DNA from: Neolentinus lepideus HHB14362 ss-1 | Lineage: Eukaryota; Basidiomycota; Agaricomycetes; Gloeophyllales; Gloeophyllaceae | NCBI GenBank assembly: GCA_001632425.1 | Contig: KV425626.1 | Span: 48,818-112,817 of the forward strand | DNA: 64,000 bases | Direction: 5' to 3' | In this document: positions 12,074-25,000 of the stretch, one piece after another | Layout of the letters: each line of letters starts with the position of its first letter | Position numbering within the stretch: the first letter of the stretch is position 1 | Notes under the pieces: generated by a model | What the model saw: the letters and a program-made list of their open reading frames with translations, nothing else | Told to the model about the DNA's origin: nothing | The model's database searches: none | Translations under genes and position numbers: made by a program

Positions 12074-14594
12074 TTACGCCGCCACTGGCACAGCCGTGCT
12101 GTCCCTCCTGGCTCCAGACGCTTTCTTGAGCAGGGACTGCTGGTACATCTCCCAAGCACGGATCAACTGAGATGAATCCGTCAGCATGAGTGCTCACATG
12201 CTAAAGAAAAAATCATACCTCCTGCTGTCTCGAGATCATCCCCTCCAAGAACTCTTGCAGTGAACTCTTGAAGTCCTCTATCCGCTCCTGTTCGAACCGC
12301 GCCATCTCGCTTTTAATCAACCTCGAAGCCTTCTCGAAGTCTTGCTTGGCATCCAAAGCGCGACGTTCTGCCTGAGATGACGACGTTAGTCCATTGCACA
12401 TCTGGCCTCCTGAACAATGAAGAGATCACCTCTGCGATCAAGCCGAGAGACTGCCCCATCCGATCACCTGGCACTTTACTCTGTGACCGGTTCTTCTCGT
12501 GGTTCTGCTTCACGCGCCGAACCTCGCCTTCAGCATTCTGCCAGGTATGATACGTTCGCACTCGGGATGCAAATGCCAACTGTACAATGTTATACATGGG
12601 GATAAAAATAATCTCCGTAGAGACATCGAGCTTACTCGAACAGAGTTGATCATTCTTGCGTATTCATCAACTAAAATAAGAAGCCAATTCAGGGTTCCAG
12701 CGTCGCTAGTGATCATTCGGACACGCACCAGTGCTGAGAATTGTGGCTATATCCTGGTTTGCTTGCATATTCTGGAGATCCTGCGCTTTACGTTCGACGT
12801 CTGCCATTGCCATGAGAGACTGTGTCAGTTGCTTCCCGATATCAGACGACGTCAGATCGCTCATGGTCTGCGCAAATTCGCCAATTACGGTAGACATCTC
12901 TGATCATCAAAATGCAATGTCATCAGTGTTGTAAAAGACTGTATAGATCTTTAAAAGCTCGATCCCACCTGCTCGTTGTTTGGCCACTGCGTCGATCGAC
13001 TTTACGAGCCCACGTAATTGGGACTCCAGACTATCCAAGTATGTCTTCTGCCGGTCAAACCACTAGAAAGTACTTGAGCATATGCTTTACTATATTTTAT
13101 GCGTACGACCTACCTCATCCGTCTCATAAAACTTCGGCCCTGCCAAACTCTGACCAATGGAAGCAATGAGTCCTCCTCGTTCATGTGCAATTTCTGCTTT
13201 CCGATGTTTAATCTATGAGTCTCGATCAATTTCAAAACCACTCGGAAAGAGTAGACATGGCGACCGACATCCAGTGAAAATGTGTCGCTCTCTAAGAACA
13301 ACCTCAAATCAGAGTCTTTGCCTAGGACAGCATGGTTGGCAATCTTGTTGATGCACTTCTCCAACGCAAGCCGACGTTGCTCGACAAAGGACTCGTCGAA
13401 CCGATTGAAGGGGCTCTTCTCCGGTACTGGGGGAACGACAACGCCCGGGTTATTATCTGATAATGTTTCGTATAGCCAGAGGAAATCGGAGTAACGGCGC
13501 AGGACAGAGAAGGTGGATTTGCTGAATAGAGGGGAGGTAGTCTGGGATATGTTTGTCGCTATTGAACGATTATGTAAATATCTCAACTCACTCGGGTGTG
13601 GACGGTGTACATGGTATAACCCCGGATAGGATCACCAACTTTCTGAGGGTCCTCAACACTTATTGTAAAAACGGGCTGAATCTCTTTGTCGCTTTTCACC
13701 GCAGATGTTCCAGGAGCACTCTACAGCAAATACATTAGTTAGGGGACGCAATACAATGTTTATTTTTGAATAAAAACAAGTACATACCGATGTAGAGGCA
13801 CCCCGGTCTGCAGACTTCAACGTCTGCAGTATCGGCCGATCGTCATCCTCATCGTCGTCCTCATCCACAGCATTTCGCTCTGTAGATGCCAAAGCCGATC
13901 TCTGATTCACAAAAGATGCCTGCATGCCATCGTTCCAACCTCCACCGAAGCTCTCTCCACCAAGCGCAAGGCTAGCGAAGGAGTTACTGGATGCGGCGGC
14001 GGAATGAGAAGGTTGTTCGAGCGGAGAGACAACAGTGCGGTAGCTTGGAGGTGGAGGAGAGATAATAGATGTAGACGTCTGAGTTGGTGGAGGAGATTTG
14101 TGTGGAGGAGACGCAGGGGATTCAGATCTAGCTTCTGTCATCTGTGGTCCGGTGAACGATTGTGTGCCTGTTAATCGAGCAGTAGACACGGGAGGTGTCT
14201 TCTCTGCGGACACATCGTCTTGTACAGGTTCGGAGGTGTGCTCAGGTTCCTGCGGAGGTGGTGAAGGCGCACTCTCTCGGAAACCTGGAGTACGGGGAGA
14301 TGTCACTGTGGACTCCGCGAGAGGTACATCATCTGCTTCGGATGATACGCTTGTAAGGTCCAACGGCCCCGTGGACTCCTCCTCTGGTCCTGTCTTGAGC
14401 ACACCAGTATCGGGTCCACCACTGGTCGATAGACTTGTGCTTTGGTCTCCAAAGCCGTCATGGACCGCGCTCTGCGTCCAAGTGCTGGCCCATGGATCGG
14501 GTGAATTGGACCTGGACTTCGCAAAAGGGTCCTCGAAAGGATTATCCTCTAGAGCACGTCTAGAGGACGAAAGCAGGTCGTCAAAGGCGTCCAT
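12074..14594 (-). CDS. VPS5: Retromer sorting nexin Vps5/SNX1
   Basis: This is the PX-BAR subunit of the retromer coat that sends receptors from endosomes back to the Golgi. The long N-terminal part starts MDAFDDLLSSSRRALEDNPF and is acidic and Ser/Pro-rich. The PX domain runs from FTISVEDPQKVGDPI through YTMYTVHTR, the phosphoinositide-binding RRYSDFLWLYETL, and PPVPEKSPFNRFDESFVEQR to LRLFLESDTF. The BAR domain follows in several exons: FYETDEWFDRQ, MSTVIGEFAQTMSDLTSSDI, LVDEYARMINSV, AFASRVRTYHTWQNAEGEVR and ASRLIKSEMARFEQERIEDF. The last exon reads LIRAWEMYQQSLLKKASG and stops at 12074-12076. This fits Vps5 better than Vps17 because of the canonical RRYSDF and the C-terminal WEMY segment. 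Introns are short and canonical. Confidence 0.92.
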
Positions 14595-16364
14595 TGCGCC
14601 GAACTATAAGGGGCAGCACTAAGACTGTACAACCGATGTGGCGGGACTCGCGAATCTCCGCCAATCACCAGCTTTAATTAATTTTCACTTGGTTCGCGTC
14701 TCTCTACCAACTACAACACCTGAAGTACGGATATGCTATTGGATCTCCACAAAACTGGTGCTTCAGATAGGTAGGCCTGTGTTGGATAGTTCAGGGCTCA
14801 CCATGGTATCCGGTTATTTCTGCATTGGCAACCTCTGTTATCCTCAACGCCAGGTAACTCAAGCACTGAGTAAGGAATCGGTGATTGCGATTGATTCAGA
14901 AATGAATCTAGTATGTGAATAATCCTTCGACATTTGCCGCGGACGCGGTTGACGTCTACAATTCCCTTATGATTCTGTCTTGATCGCTCACGTCCGGGCA
15001 CATTGGATCGCTCGCCTCGCTCTTTAGTAACCTCTGCCTTAGGCGTCCTCACCTGATGCTTTATAAGGAAGAACTCGAAGCTCTTCGTCTAGCCTAGAAC
15101 ACTCCCAAATATCTTTAGCGGTTACTCTGAGCTTCCTCATTTTGGGCTGATGTGTATGTATGCGCCTCAGACCAACGTGAGATGCCCAGAGTAAACCCTG
15201 CCAGTAGTGAGGTAAGTCAATGTGACAACTAAAGCGGCGTGCATCGCCCTTTCGCGTAGGATGCCTTACTGAATTCATTGGTTAGGGACACCATCATGAT
15301 CGGGCGTCTGCCACGCTCGGTCAAATTTAGGAGGCTATGGCTGTTATTCCTTGAAGACTTCAAACTGATCTTCGGTGCTGCACAGATGCGGCTACGACCA
15401 AGATAGCCTTCAGATGAGGCTGAGACATGATCTAAGTCCGTTTGATTTGTAAGATACTAACTATGGCGTGCCCAGTAGGGAGCCATAAGCGATCGGCCGA
15501 CCACAGCAACAATCGGTGCCCATCACACTGTTTAACTCTGGAGTTCGCGCTTGTGCACACTCCATAGTCGGACATGGATTCAGGACTGCACCTTGCTCGG
15601 GGCTTCCGACTTCAAGACTGCTTGTATCATCGGGCATCGTCCAGGGTGCCGGACAGTTATCCTCTCCCACCTTGGCTGTGTGAGGAACACAGCCGATCGC
15701 AGCTCCTAAGTATCGTCTATCTTTCACGGCGTGAGTGAGCTAGGAATTCATGTGCTTCGACCGATCGGCATTCAACATTATCACGTTCACACCTCCCAAA
15801 AGCCGCCAATGAATCCTGAATCCCTATAGCAGCAGATGGACCGCAGAGATTTCTATATTTTTGTACGTTCCGGCTTGCTAAGCTTCGTTGCACTGCAGTA
15901 AGTCCTAACTCTCGGTAGTGCAATTTTGCTTGGCAACTGTCAGGCACACTCACAGCAAACTTAGTCTTTCTTTCTGTGCCACTCACACCGATGTTGGGAA
16001 AGATGGAGCCGGCGGCATCTACATCACTTCAGTCTTATTCTCATGTCAACCTATGCGTTGGGACCTCTCTCGAGGACGTGATTGTGGCGTTGTCTGACAT
16101 GACACGAAGCCCTCGGCGAGACAATGCCCAGCCGCATCTACGGAGACTCGGAAGTCAGTGTGCGCAGGTCAAGGTCGCGGAGGAGGTGTATTTCCGGCTA
16201 TCATGCGTAAGATGATGTTGTCTTCTGCGTATTATATAGAATCTACAATTACATTCTGTGCTTACTGAGATAGAATAAATAGTGTCTGATGTCTGAGTCA
16301 TTAAGCGTATCATATATTTACATTGGGTATCCAGTGAGAAAAATGAAAGCATAAGCGGCCAGTG
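14595..16364. other. Gene-poor stretch, no gene recognised
   Basis: This holds 1.8 kb between the Vps5 start and the end of the zinc-finger gene. Frames at 14638-15052, 15461-15986 and 15976-16215 have no recognisable motif, and several open only with non-ATG starts. The cysteines near 15500-15600 do not follow a hydrophobin spacing. It probably contains promoter sequence of VPS5 and old repeat material. Confidence 0.4.
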
Positions 16365-18319
16365 TCACCGCCTATACGACGAGCACTTGTGTTTCTCTAG
16401 CATGACAGCGGAGGAGAAGAAACGGTGACAGCTCGAACAAGAGAATTCGCAGATTTTGCCATGCTGCGCCACTTCATGACGAAGACGGTCATGCTGCCTG
16501 GTGAAGGTCTCCAAGCAACCTGACTGGGTGCAAGGGATGACCTTGCGCGGCTTGGGGATGTGGACACCAGAGTGGACACGGCAGGTATACTCCGAGCGGA
16601 ATACGCGAGTACACGTCGGATGGGGGCAGTGATATATGTAGAGATACGACGGTTTATTGCGGGCCTTTCCTCGCCGTCTCGGGGCAGCAGCTCCGGTCGC
16701 ATTCTTGCTGGGTGCATCCGGCGTTGGGGATAGCCTCGCGTCGGAACGATTCAATGACTCGGGCTCCGGCGTCGACCTTTCACTCAAGCTATAGAAGCTC
16801 GTAGCGGGTGTCACCGATCCAGTAGAGGAGTCCACATCCTCGCTTTGGACAGGCAGGGCGGGTGGAAATCCCGCAAGAGCCTTATGATACGGCGAGGAAC
16901 CCTCTGACGCGTACACGACTCGAGAAAGATCCACCTCTGGTTGTTGTCTTGAGCACGGGTCTCCTATTGCAAATCCTGTAGTGCTAGTGTCAGGGCGCTT
17001 TGAATTTCGTGCATACTGGAGGCCGCTTTACCTAAAGCCTCTGACTGAGATCCGAGCCCTGGCTGTGTATCTGCGTCTTCGAACGCTCTGAAAAAGTCAC
17101 CGGCGCGGGGATCAGGCATAGCAGTGAAATGCCCCGCGTAAGACTGGGAGGAGGGGTATGAACTGGATATCGATATACTCCCGCTCATGTTTGGCATGTC
17201 TGTGGTATACCACGTCAGTATCAGCTAAGAGAACTAAGACCATGTAGACGCACTAATGTCATCCATGAAAGAATCGTCGCCGCTGGGATGCCTATGCTGG
17301 AGGCTAAAACCGCCAGTATGATAGGTGCTTTGAATAGTATGGCTCCGGCCAGAGGCCGCGTCATAGCCTAGAGGAGACCTTCAGTTGTACGGCATTAATA
17401 TCCAGATAGGGATACGTGCCTTGTACGAGGGGATTGGGTAGGTTTAACCAGCTCTGGGGAGGACTTATTGGGAGGTAATTAGGATCCTCCATTTTTGGCG
17501 TGATTGTATATCCATGCGCTTGGCCCTGAAGATGGTGTTGAAGAGCGTCATGACTTGAGCAGGAGCTCCTGCTATTATATTGTGCATCTATGCGTGCCGT
17601 AAGAATCTTACAAAATTAATTTGGCATGCTTCATCGTTACTCACCGAGATCAGTGTTATAGGCATTGGCGCTGGCGCAGAGGGAAGTTTCTGAGGCTAAA
17701 GCAGATGCCTCCGGAGATGTAGAGTCTATTGCATAGACCTTCAAAATGCATCGACCGTCGATGGCAAGGTGGGTCGTCTCGAACTTGATGAGTGGGCTAG
17801 ACCCACATAAGGCAGGACTCTGCCATGGCTGAGGTGGCCTGACGGACTCGAATGAAACTAGTGGCGGTTGAGTCACGTCCGTAAAGTCTAAGCAAACCTT
17901 GAAGCCAAGTAATTGCTCTATGGAGAAAGCAGCTTCTGAGTGATTCATTTGGACAACGAAGACAAAGAAGAAAGGGGCGGGCGGTGTCTGCAGTCCTAAG
18001 AACGGAGAGGCTCTTTGTACGTCAGGAGACCCTGATGCAGGATAGTAACCAACTTCTTGGATTCCAGGCCGTCTGCGTTAGCACCCCGCCTAAAGATGGA
18101 TCGGGATCTAAGCGAATAGAAGATTGTTCTGACTTTCCTTGCTGCCGTGCCACCGCTAGTCGCAAGGTGCGAGGGTAAGCCTGTGAAACGTTGCCCCATG
18201 TCGGGGTGTCCTGATGATGACGGAGATGCATCGTTGCGAGGAGGTGGCCACCTGTGAGCGTGACGTGACTGTGGCTGCGCACGTACTGTTATCGCTGGGG
18301 AAGCCAACGGCAACTGCAA
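16365..18319 (-). CDS. C2H2 zinc-finger protein, likely transcription factor
   Basis: The last exon (16365-16930) encodes three clustered zinc fingers: C-X4-C-X12-H-X3-H beginning CPHPTCTRVF, C-X4-C-X12-H-X4-H beginning CTQSGCLETF, and a shortened CSSC-X12-H-X-C finger. A 56-base intron joins SEALG to FAIGDPCSRQQPEVDLSRVV in frame. Upstream exons encode Ser/Pro/Gln-rich sequence (MPNMSGSISISSSYPSSQS; TITPKMEDPNYLPISPPQSW) and a more structured N-terminal segment. That segment includes FSIEQLLGFKVCLDFTDVTQ and LAIDGRCILKVYAIDS. Open sequence in frame continues upstream of the ATG at 17948 (PFLGLQTPPAPFFFVFVVQ), so the true start lies near 18300 or beyond; 17948 is only a minimum. Role in DNA binding is by family; target genes are unknown. 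Confidence 0.6.
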
Positions 18320-18462
18320 AGTAAAGTGGTAAGTAATCTCGGGCCGCTGGGATACAAGTACGGATGGAGTTTCAGAGAGGGGTACTTAGGCCGAACACTA
18401 ACCGTTCTATCACTGTGATTATACAGAGGAGGCGGCTCCCGTGATAATTTTGTAAGTCACGA

Positions 18463-18819
18463 TCACGATCTTTGAAATACTATATCTGAAGTCGACCTAC
18501 AGTGGTACGGTGGTACCTGGAAAAGAGATTCACTGACAACATTTGTGTCAACAGAGTGAGATGCAGCCAGTCGAAGGTCTATGGCGACTGATGGGATACC
18601 CGTGGTGGATGAGTGCCGAGTAGGCCGAAACTCAAGTTTGTAAGATCGAATCAATGTCTGGAATATAAAAGCAGAACCGTCAAAGATGGCTGTTGCTGTC
18701 AGCGTCAGCGCTATTGCAGGAAGATCGGAAATTGGTTTTAGGCTGTTCTGGCAATAGTAGGCGCTGCGAGATGCGCCCTCTGCATACCAGGCACCGGCAG
18801 GGGGAATTGTAACCAACAC
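18463..18819 (-). other. Exon-like coding segment, possible N-terminus of the zinc-finger gene
   Basis: One frame reads as a real protein segment without an ATG: LVTIPPAGAWYAEGASRSAY, LPAIALTLTATAIFDGSAFI and FQTLIRSYKLEFRP. It ends at a plausible donor after ESLFQ. An acceptor (TTTGCAG) before LPLASPAITVRAQPQ near 18316 would join it in frame to the zinc-finger gene, but the intron would be over 200 bases, long for this genome. It may instead be an independent gene or a decayed copy. Confidence 0.3.
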
Positions 18820-20441
18820 AGACGGAAGCTTCTCTCAATCTAGTCAGAAGTTCTCTATCAGCGTGCTGTTCGTAGTCTGTGGTCGGAACTCTCGTGACAC
18901 CTGTCTCCGGAGAAGCAAATACATGGGGTGCTGATCCGGTCGCCGAATATAACATCCTGAGAACAAGCTCAGTAGCAGACCACCTCCCGTACGCGTGCAA
19001 CCACGGTCCACATCTGAGGTCGCAGACACCGCAATCCCCAGTCGTATATTGTTGCTGTGCCGTGGAGGCACTCGCTAATTTAGGTCGAGTTGCACAGCAC
19101 GGGGAAGGTCCTCCGGGGTTACTCAGCCTTTACGGCCTTCAAACCACCGCGGCCTAATATTAACTTATGATCTGTGATATAGCTCAAGGCTAGGCAAGCT
19201 CCAAGTGTTTTGACTCCTAACGCCTCTGCCATCACTGATGTCAGAGTATCGGTCGTCACCAATCAGACACCAGTGAAAGAATGTCTTTTTAAGTGCAGTA
19301 AGCCCTGCGGTAAGCGTAAGATCTGCCGCCGTTAGAAGTATATACCGTCTTATGAGGAGATCTTGAGACTGACCATGCAAATTCTTTGTCGTTGTGAGTG
19401 GTTCTATCGTGCTGGTGAGAAACCCTGCCACAGTTCAGTGATGATCGTGTGATAGGGGTTGGGTTCAAGAATACACTGTCAATAACAGCTTTAGTATGGC
19501 TTTGGTGTCTATCACTTGCTGCTGTGCCTTGGACCACGGTCTCTAGGCCGATACACGGAACTGGGGAAAAGGGGAGTAATAAGAGCTTCACATCAATGAT
19601 CGACACAGCCATGTGGCCGCAGTAGCATTAGATCAATATGATCGACGCACTTGATAAGGTAAGAAGGACCATAGCCGCGGAGTCGATGTTTTTGCCCATG
19701 CGACGTCCATGCGATATCCATGCGATATCCATGCGACATAGTGCTTCCACATTAATCGCTGGTGGGTTTGCGACAATTCCTCGTATGTAAAAGCTGCACC
19801 ACCTGTGCTCTCATTTACAGCAATGGAATGCACACAGTCATATCAGAAACTCCCTAACTCTAGTTCTGAACTGATTTTCTACGCATTCTGTATTTACGTG
19901 AAGAACTTTCAGGTATCGTAGAACCTAGATTCGGCGGCTCTTGAATCTGACATTGCAACATCTCGCCATAAGTGGGTTATACACCACTAACCAAAACGCA
20001 TATGCACTGCATGCGGCTCTCGTCCGGGTATCCCCGGAGTACTTTCTGTGGCTGCCAGTGCGGACACACATGCAATACATGATTACTGGAGGGTTTCTCC
20101 AGTGTGTAGCCACTGCGTGTGCCTGGCGTGCGGGCGGGTTTATGTATTTCAGCCCTATTTCCTGCTGGTGGACTCATGTAGCGAAATATGCAGTACTTGA
20201 ATATTATCATAAGATGTGCACCGTGTTAGTCATGGGCTAGCGGTACGCCACAATGCTGCATGGACTACACATCTGCAGCGGTCTAATATCTGTCAGGGGT
20301 TGAGCTATTGAGGATAGTCCAGGCTGTTCCAAAACCAGATATATATGTATCCAGGATATAATGTAGCTACATCGACTTGGAGATAAGGAAGCGAAACGCA
20401 GAGCATATGGGTACATTCGCAAATACATTGCCTGACATCAT
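18820..20441. other. Gene-poor stretch left of the transposon unit
   Basis: I recognise no gene. The segment contains a short 11-bp tandem repeat at 19697-19739 and many short frames without motifs. The left end of the transposon-like unit should lie in its right part, but I could not find a terminal inverted repeat by eye. Confidence 0.4.
19697..19739. repeat. 11-bp minisatellite, about four copies
   Basis: The word CCATGCGAT/C repeats with an 11-base period (start points near 19697, 19707, 19718 and 19729), with the last units separated by ATAT/CGT. Nothing suggests a function. Confidence 0.7.
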
Positions 20442-21821
20442 TCATTCATACGACCCGACACCACGAACAATGTCGTGCACCTCCTGAATCCAACTGGGGA
20501 CTGTCGCATTGTAGTTTATCTCCTCCCTCTCGCCCGCCTTCCCATATGTCACAAGGTCATTGTCAATGTAGTACTTCAATGCCCTGCACATCTGTTCAGT
20601 TCCATGATCTACAGCCAGGCCTCGCATAATATCACTCACCCGGAAGCCGCAAGGTTGTCTCCATCAGCCTCCTCCCGTATCTCCTGCAACTCCTCATCAA
20701 CCTTCCTCCAGAAGCTGTCATCGGCAATCCCCCGTTCAAATAGTACGTAGCGCTACCGCACCGAGTCAGGGAACAGCATGAACAGATAACATAAGCCACT
20801 AACCATGATAGCAACACGAGCAGCAATTTCCAAGGATGTAGTCCCGCAAGTCCCGATCACATTCTCTGTCAACGTCCAGAGGTCCACGTCCTTGCTCTCC
20901 TTAATCTATCAGCACATCAGTAACACTACTGGATAGATATTAGAATAAGTTTACCTCATCTTTGACAACACGACGTCTTGAAGTCAACGCAACGCCGCAG
21001 CATTGCTCGACCTTCTTCCACTGCGCATGGTCCTTTTCAATGTCCTTGGGGAGGTCAAAGCGGAACTTCTTCAGTATCGCCTGCACGGACACCGAGCATC
21101 AGTAACAAAGTGAGAGCAGAGAGCCAATTGCACTTACCAGGACATAGAAGGCTGGCTTATCACGGTAGCCATGCAAGTCGGGTGCAACTAAGACTGCATG
21201 AGCATATTTCTTGATATTTGTCTTGATGTGAATGAAGTTGAAAGCGCCCGTGAGCGGTGACAGTCCGGGCCGATTGGGTAAGTCACACGCACCTTGAGAT
21301 TCTCCGAAGGGCCTTCCCACTGCTTCTTCCCTTCCTCGACATGCCCAAGGACCTTCATAATCACAACTTGATTCATAAGGATCTGTGCGAGTTTCTTTTC
21401 GAGACCGGACTATGGTTGGCAACAAGTCAACAGCCCATCACGCTGAAGTAAGAGTATCAAAGTGACAACTTACCTTGTTGAATGCGTGAACAGACTGAAT
21501 CTCGGCAGCATCTAGTTTCAAGCGTTTGCTTTCCTTCTCAGTGTAGGAATGCAGGTTTGATGTGCTATAATGAAGTGTGGCACTTGTCCCAACAGCGGCA
21601 GCACCACTCTGTGGACTGGAAGCACCTGAGCTACGAATCGCGGGATCAAAACCATCTGCAGCATCCCCTGCATCAGAAGACAGGTTGAGGTCATCATAGG
21701 TGCGCTTCCGCCGCTCAGGTGTCGTAGGCGGTGCTGAAGATGATCTCCCCGGAGTGGAAGGTGGCATCGGTGCTGGACGTTCATGCATCGCGGCACGGAG
21801 TCGATCTTTGTCAATAGGCAT
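20442..21821 (-). CDS. Unknown gene paired with the transposase-like gene
   Basis: I do not recognise a domain. The gene starts MPIDKDRLRAAMHERPAPMP, followed by a Ser/Pro-rich, nuclear-looking N-terminal region with basic patches (PERRKRTYDDLNL; KESKRLKLDAAEIQSVHAFN). Short exons then encode helical sequence: LAQILMNQVVIMKVLGHVEE, KKYAHAVLVAPDLHGYRDKP, AILKKFRFDLPKDIEKDHAQ, DVDLWTLTENVIGTCGTTSL, LAVDHGTEQMCRALKYYIDN and WIQEVHDIVRGVGSYE. The stop is at 20442. About six introns are needed and all can be given GT/AG ends. Its start codon faces that of the transposase-like gene 263 bases away, so the two likely belong to one mobile unit. The protein may bind DNA or assist transposition, but that is inference from position and charge only. 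Confidence 0.6.
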
Positions 21822-22084
21822 GCTTGAAATAAAAGTCAGTGTCAAATGCACCCTGAAGATGTGATGAATCTGTGAGATCAAAGTGAAGAGAAATGGTGGT
21901 TTGATGAATGGTTGAACTGACGCGACTTGCGCGATCTTATATATTATCCCGGTGTGGCAGCCACAGCCACCGGACACGCGTTGTGTTTCTTTGTTTGTGG
22001 ACGCGCTGAACGTGGCTTCACCCATTACAGAATTGTCAGGAAATTTCTGCCTTGATTTTTTCCTTATCCTCTGCATCTCTCATC

Positions 22085-25000
22085 ATGCCTGGCCCTCCCA
22101 GGAAAGCTGTTAATGAATGTACGAATTTTTATATGCAAATAATAATAATCTTTGACTCAGAACTTCAATGCAGGCTTCGAGCTGGGTCCCAATGGTAAAT
22201 TTCATTGCAAGATTTGCCGTCCGTACAACAACAGCAAGCAGTTTGGTCGTACAGGCCTAGACAGCCACCTTCTTTCCCAAGACCATGCCACCAGCACACG
22301 TCTACAACAGGAGAGAGCACGGAAGCAACGAAAGACTGATGCTGAAGAGGCAATGTACAAAGCTCGATGGGCTGCTGCAAGTCTTGCATCGTGGTCTGCA
22401 CCTCAATGCACCACCCCAAAACCTTCCACTCATCTTGCTGGAGATGCAATACTTGGCGACTTCCGTGATGAGGACATTGTCATTTCAATCGGAGCGACAC
22501 CCATCAATCAAGCGCGCAAACACATCTTACGCGAGTATGATGAATTCCGCCTCGGTACAGCTTTACGGATGGTCAAATCTCTCGGTATTGGCTTGGACTC
22601 ACTATCGTGTGCACCAGAGTGTGAAGATGAAGAGATTGTCAATAGCACACTTACAAATGTGATGGATAGTCATGGTAAACTACTTGCTATCTTGTCTGTA
22701 GGGATGTACTAATATGTAACTTCACGGAATTCAGCTCTTGATCTGGAAAGTGACCCTGACATGGATGAGTGCCATGCTCAAGCCTTTGCAGAAGGTGACC
22801 AACCGACAGACTCTAAAGCCTGGTTTCCATATCCAACAAAGACAGTGAGTGTACTTTGCATATTGACGGATATGCACTGATCTTGTCATACAGATGTTTC
22901 TACTTGATGTCTTGGATAATCTGCCACGGCTGCGGATATCAGATGCACTCATGCGCATGTTCCTCTGGGTTCTTCGAGAGGCAGGGGCCGCAAGTGTCCC
23001 ATCTTTCAAAGCCTTACGTAAATTTCAAGATAACCAGCGGAAGGAGTCGGGTATCAATACGGTGAAATGTGAGTCCGTGCAGGGAAACATATTTTACATG
23101 AATGATGTTCCCGCACTAATTGCAAAGGTAAGTTCTGTTCTCTGTGTGCGTTCCGTGTGCATATCTCATCGAAAACCCAATAGGATTATGCTAATCCATT
23201 GACACGGCCTCTAATGACCTTTTACCCCCATAATCCTTCGACTGGGGTGTCTGAAGTCTGGCACGGGGGTAAACTCAATAATGAGACACCATTGGACCAG
23301 TTGTGCCCCCACTATATTGATGAAGCTGGTGATTTCTTCTATGTAAACGAGATTGCCGAGTTGCGGAATGGAAGTTTCGCTATACCCAAGCGCTGGAAGA
23401 TGCAAGATGCAAACACCTTATACGCTGATTCATACACACTTCATCAAGTTGATTGCAAAGCATGTTACATTGTCGATGATAGTGCCTACACCTTAATCAA
23501 GGCAAATGACTTCAAGTGTAATTACCTGGATCTCCTCGAGCAGAGGCGTGTTCCAGCATGCCACCGTGAGTTAATTGACAGACATCAGATCACCAGTGGA
23601 CTAAACATTTCGATTCAGAGTCATCGCAGCATCACCTTTCCATCATGCCTAACCCATTACGGGAAGTCGCAGAGGGTGAACCACTTTATTCGAGCTGGAT
23701 AACGGTTTGGGGGGATGATGTCTCCGCTAATCGTACAAAAGCATGGAATAAACACTGGAATGTCTATGTGACACACGATAACCTACCTCGAAGGCTCCTG
23801 CAGCAAGAGTTTCACGTTCATTTTGCCTCAACCTCACCGAACGCATCAGTTGTCGAGCAATTTGGTGCGCTAAAGAAGATGATAGAGTATGCTACACTCC
23901 AATCTCCTGTGCTGTACCATGCAGAGCTAATCGATATATTATAGATCTACACATAAAGAACCTCTCCGAGTTCCCAACCCTTTCTCTGACAATTTCTGCC
24001 GCTTCCGCCTCTTTGTGATTGATGCAGATGCTGACAATCCAATGCAAAGTGAGGAGTGTGGACATATTGGTGGTAACGGAAATCATGACTGTCGTCGCTG
24101 TAAGCGCGGAGGTCCCGAGGCCCTGAAGGTGACAGCTGAGGGTTATCACAATCTATTTGAGGTTAGTTCTGGTTAAAATCCTATTAGGGAAGCACAATCT
24201 TAGCCATATTTATAACAGCCGCAAGAAGCACGCACAGCCCGTGATACACTTGCAGAAGTACAGGCACAAGTGCGAATGGCTTGCTCAGGTGTTGCACAAC
24301 CAGTCAAGGACCGCCAGAGTTTCACTGGTGTCAAAGATCTCTATACTCAACCATGGATTGACCAGTTGATTGCTCGAGCTCGCCAGCTTAAGGCTGAAAA
24401 TCCTGGGCGCCCGGAAGTAGAAATCTCTGATGAGCTGATGGTGTGGGTCATAGATCATGGCAACGAGATCTATAACCCTTTCCTACAGGTGGAAGGTCTG
24501 TCGAGAGTCTCCCTGAACATTTTGTAGCATGAAGGCTAATCCGGTGCTCCAGGATTTGATATAAATCGTGATACGCCCGTGGAAGTCCTCCATACGATAC
24601 TTCTCGGTGTTGTCAAATACTCATGGCACATGATGCACTCATCAGCGCTGCAAGAAAAAGATTACAACACTTTCTTTCTTAGACTGCAGTCAAGTTCCGT
24701 AGATGGTCTCTCGATACCCCCAATTCGAGCAAGCTATCTCCAGCAATACCGGAACTCGCTCATAGGCAAGCAGTTCAAGCAGATTATGCAAACAACAGTG
24801 TTCCACATACAGGATCTTGTTGATGAAGCTCATTTTAAGCTTTGGAAAGCAGTCGGATTGCTTGGTGCATTGCTGTGGTACCCTGAGATAGCAGACCTTG
24901 AAGAGTACCTAGTAAGTGAATTCTTGGGCACTGCTGTATCTTCCCCTGACTCATTCCACCCTGACTGATCTTCTCCAGAAGGATCTGAGGGTTGCAATTG

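Noticed and set aside
15461..15986. Cysteine-rich frame as a possible hydrophobin
   Set aside because: The paired-cysteine spacing of hydrophobins is absent and the upstream frame lacks an ATG.
23570..23650. Frameshift in the transposase-like gene
   Set aside because: An intron from GTGAGT after CCACC to TTCAG restores the frame exactly, so no break is needed.
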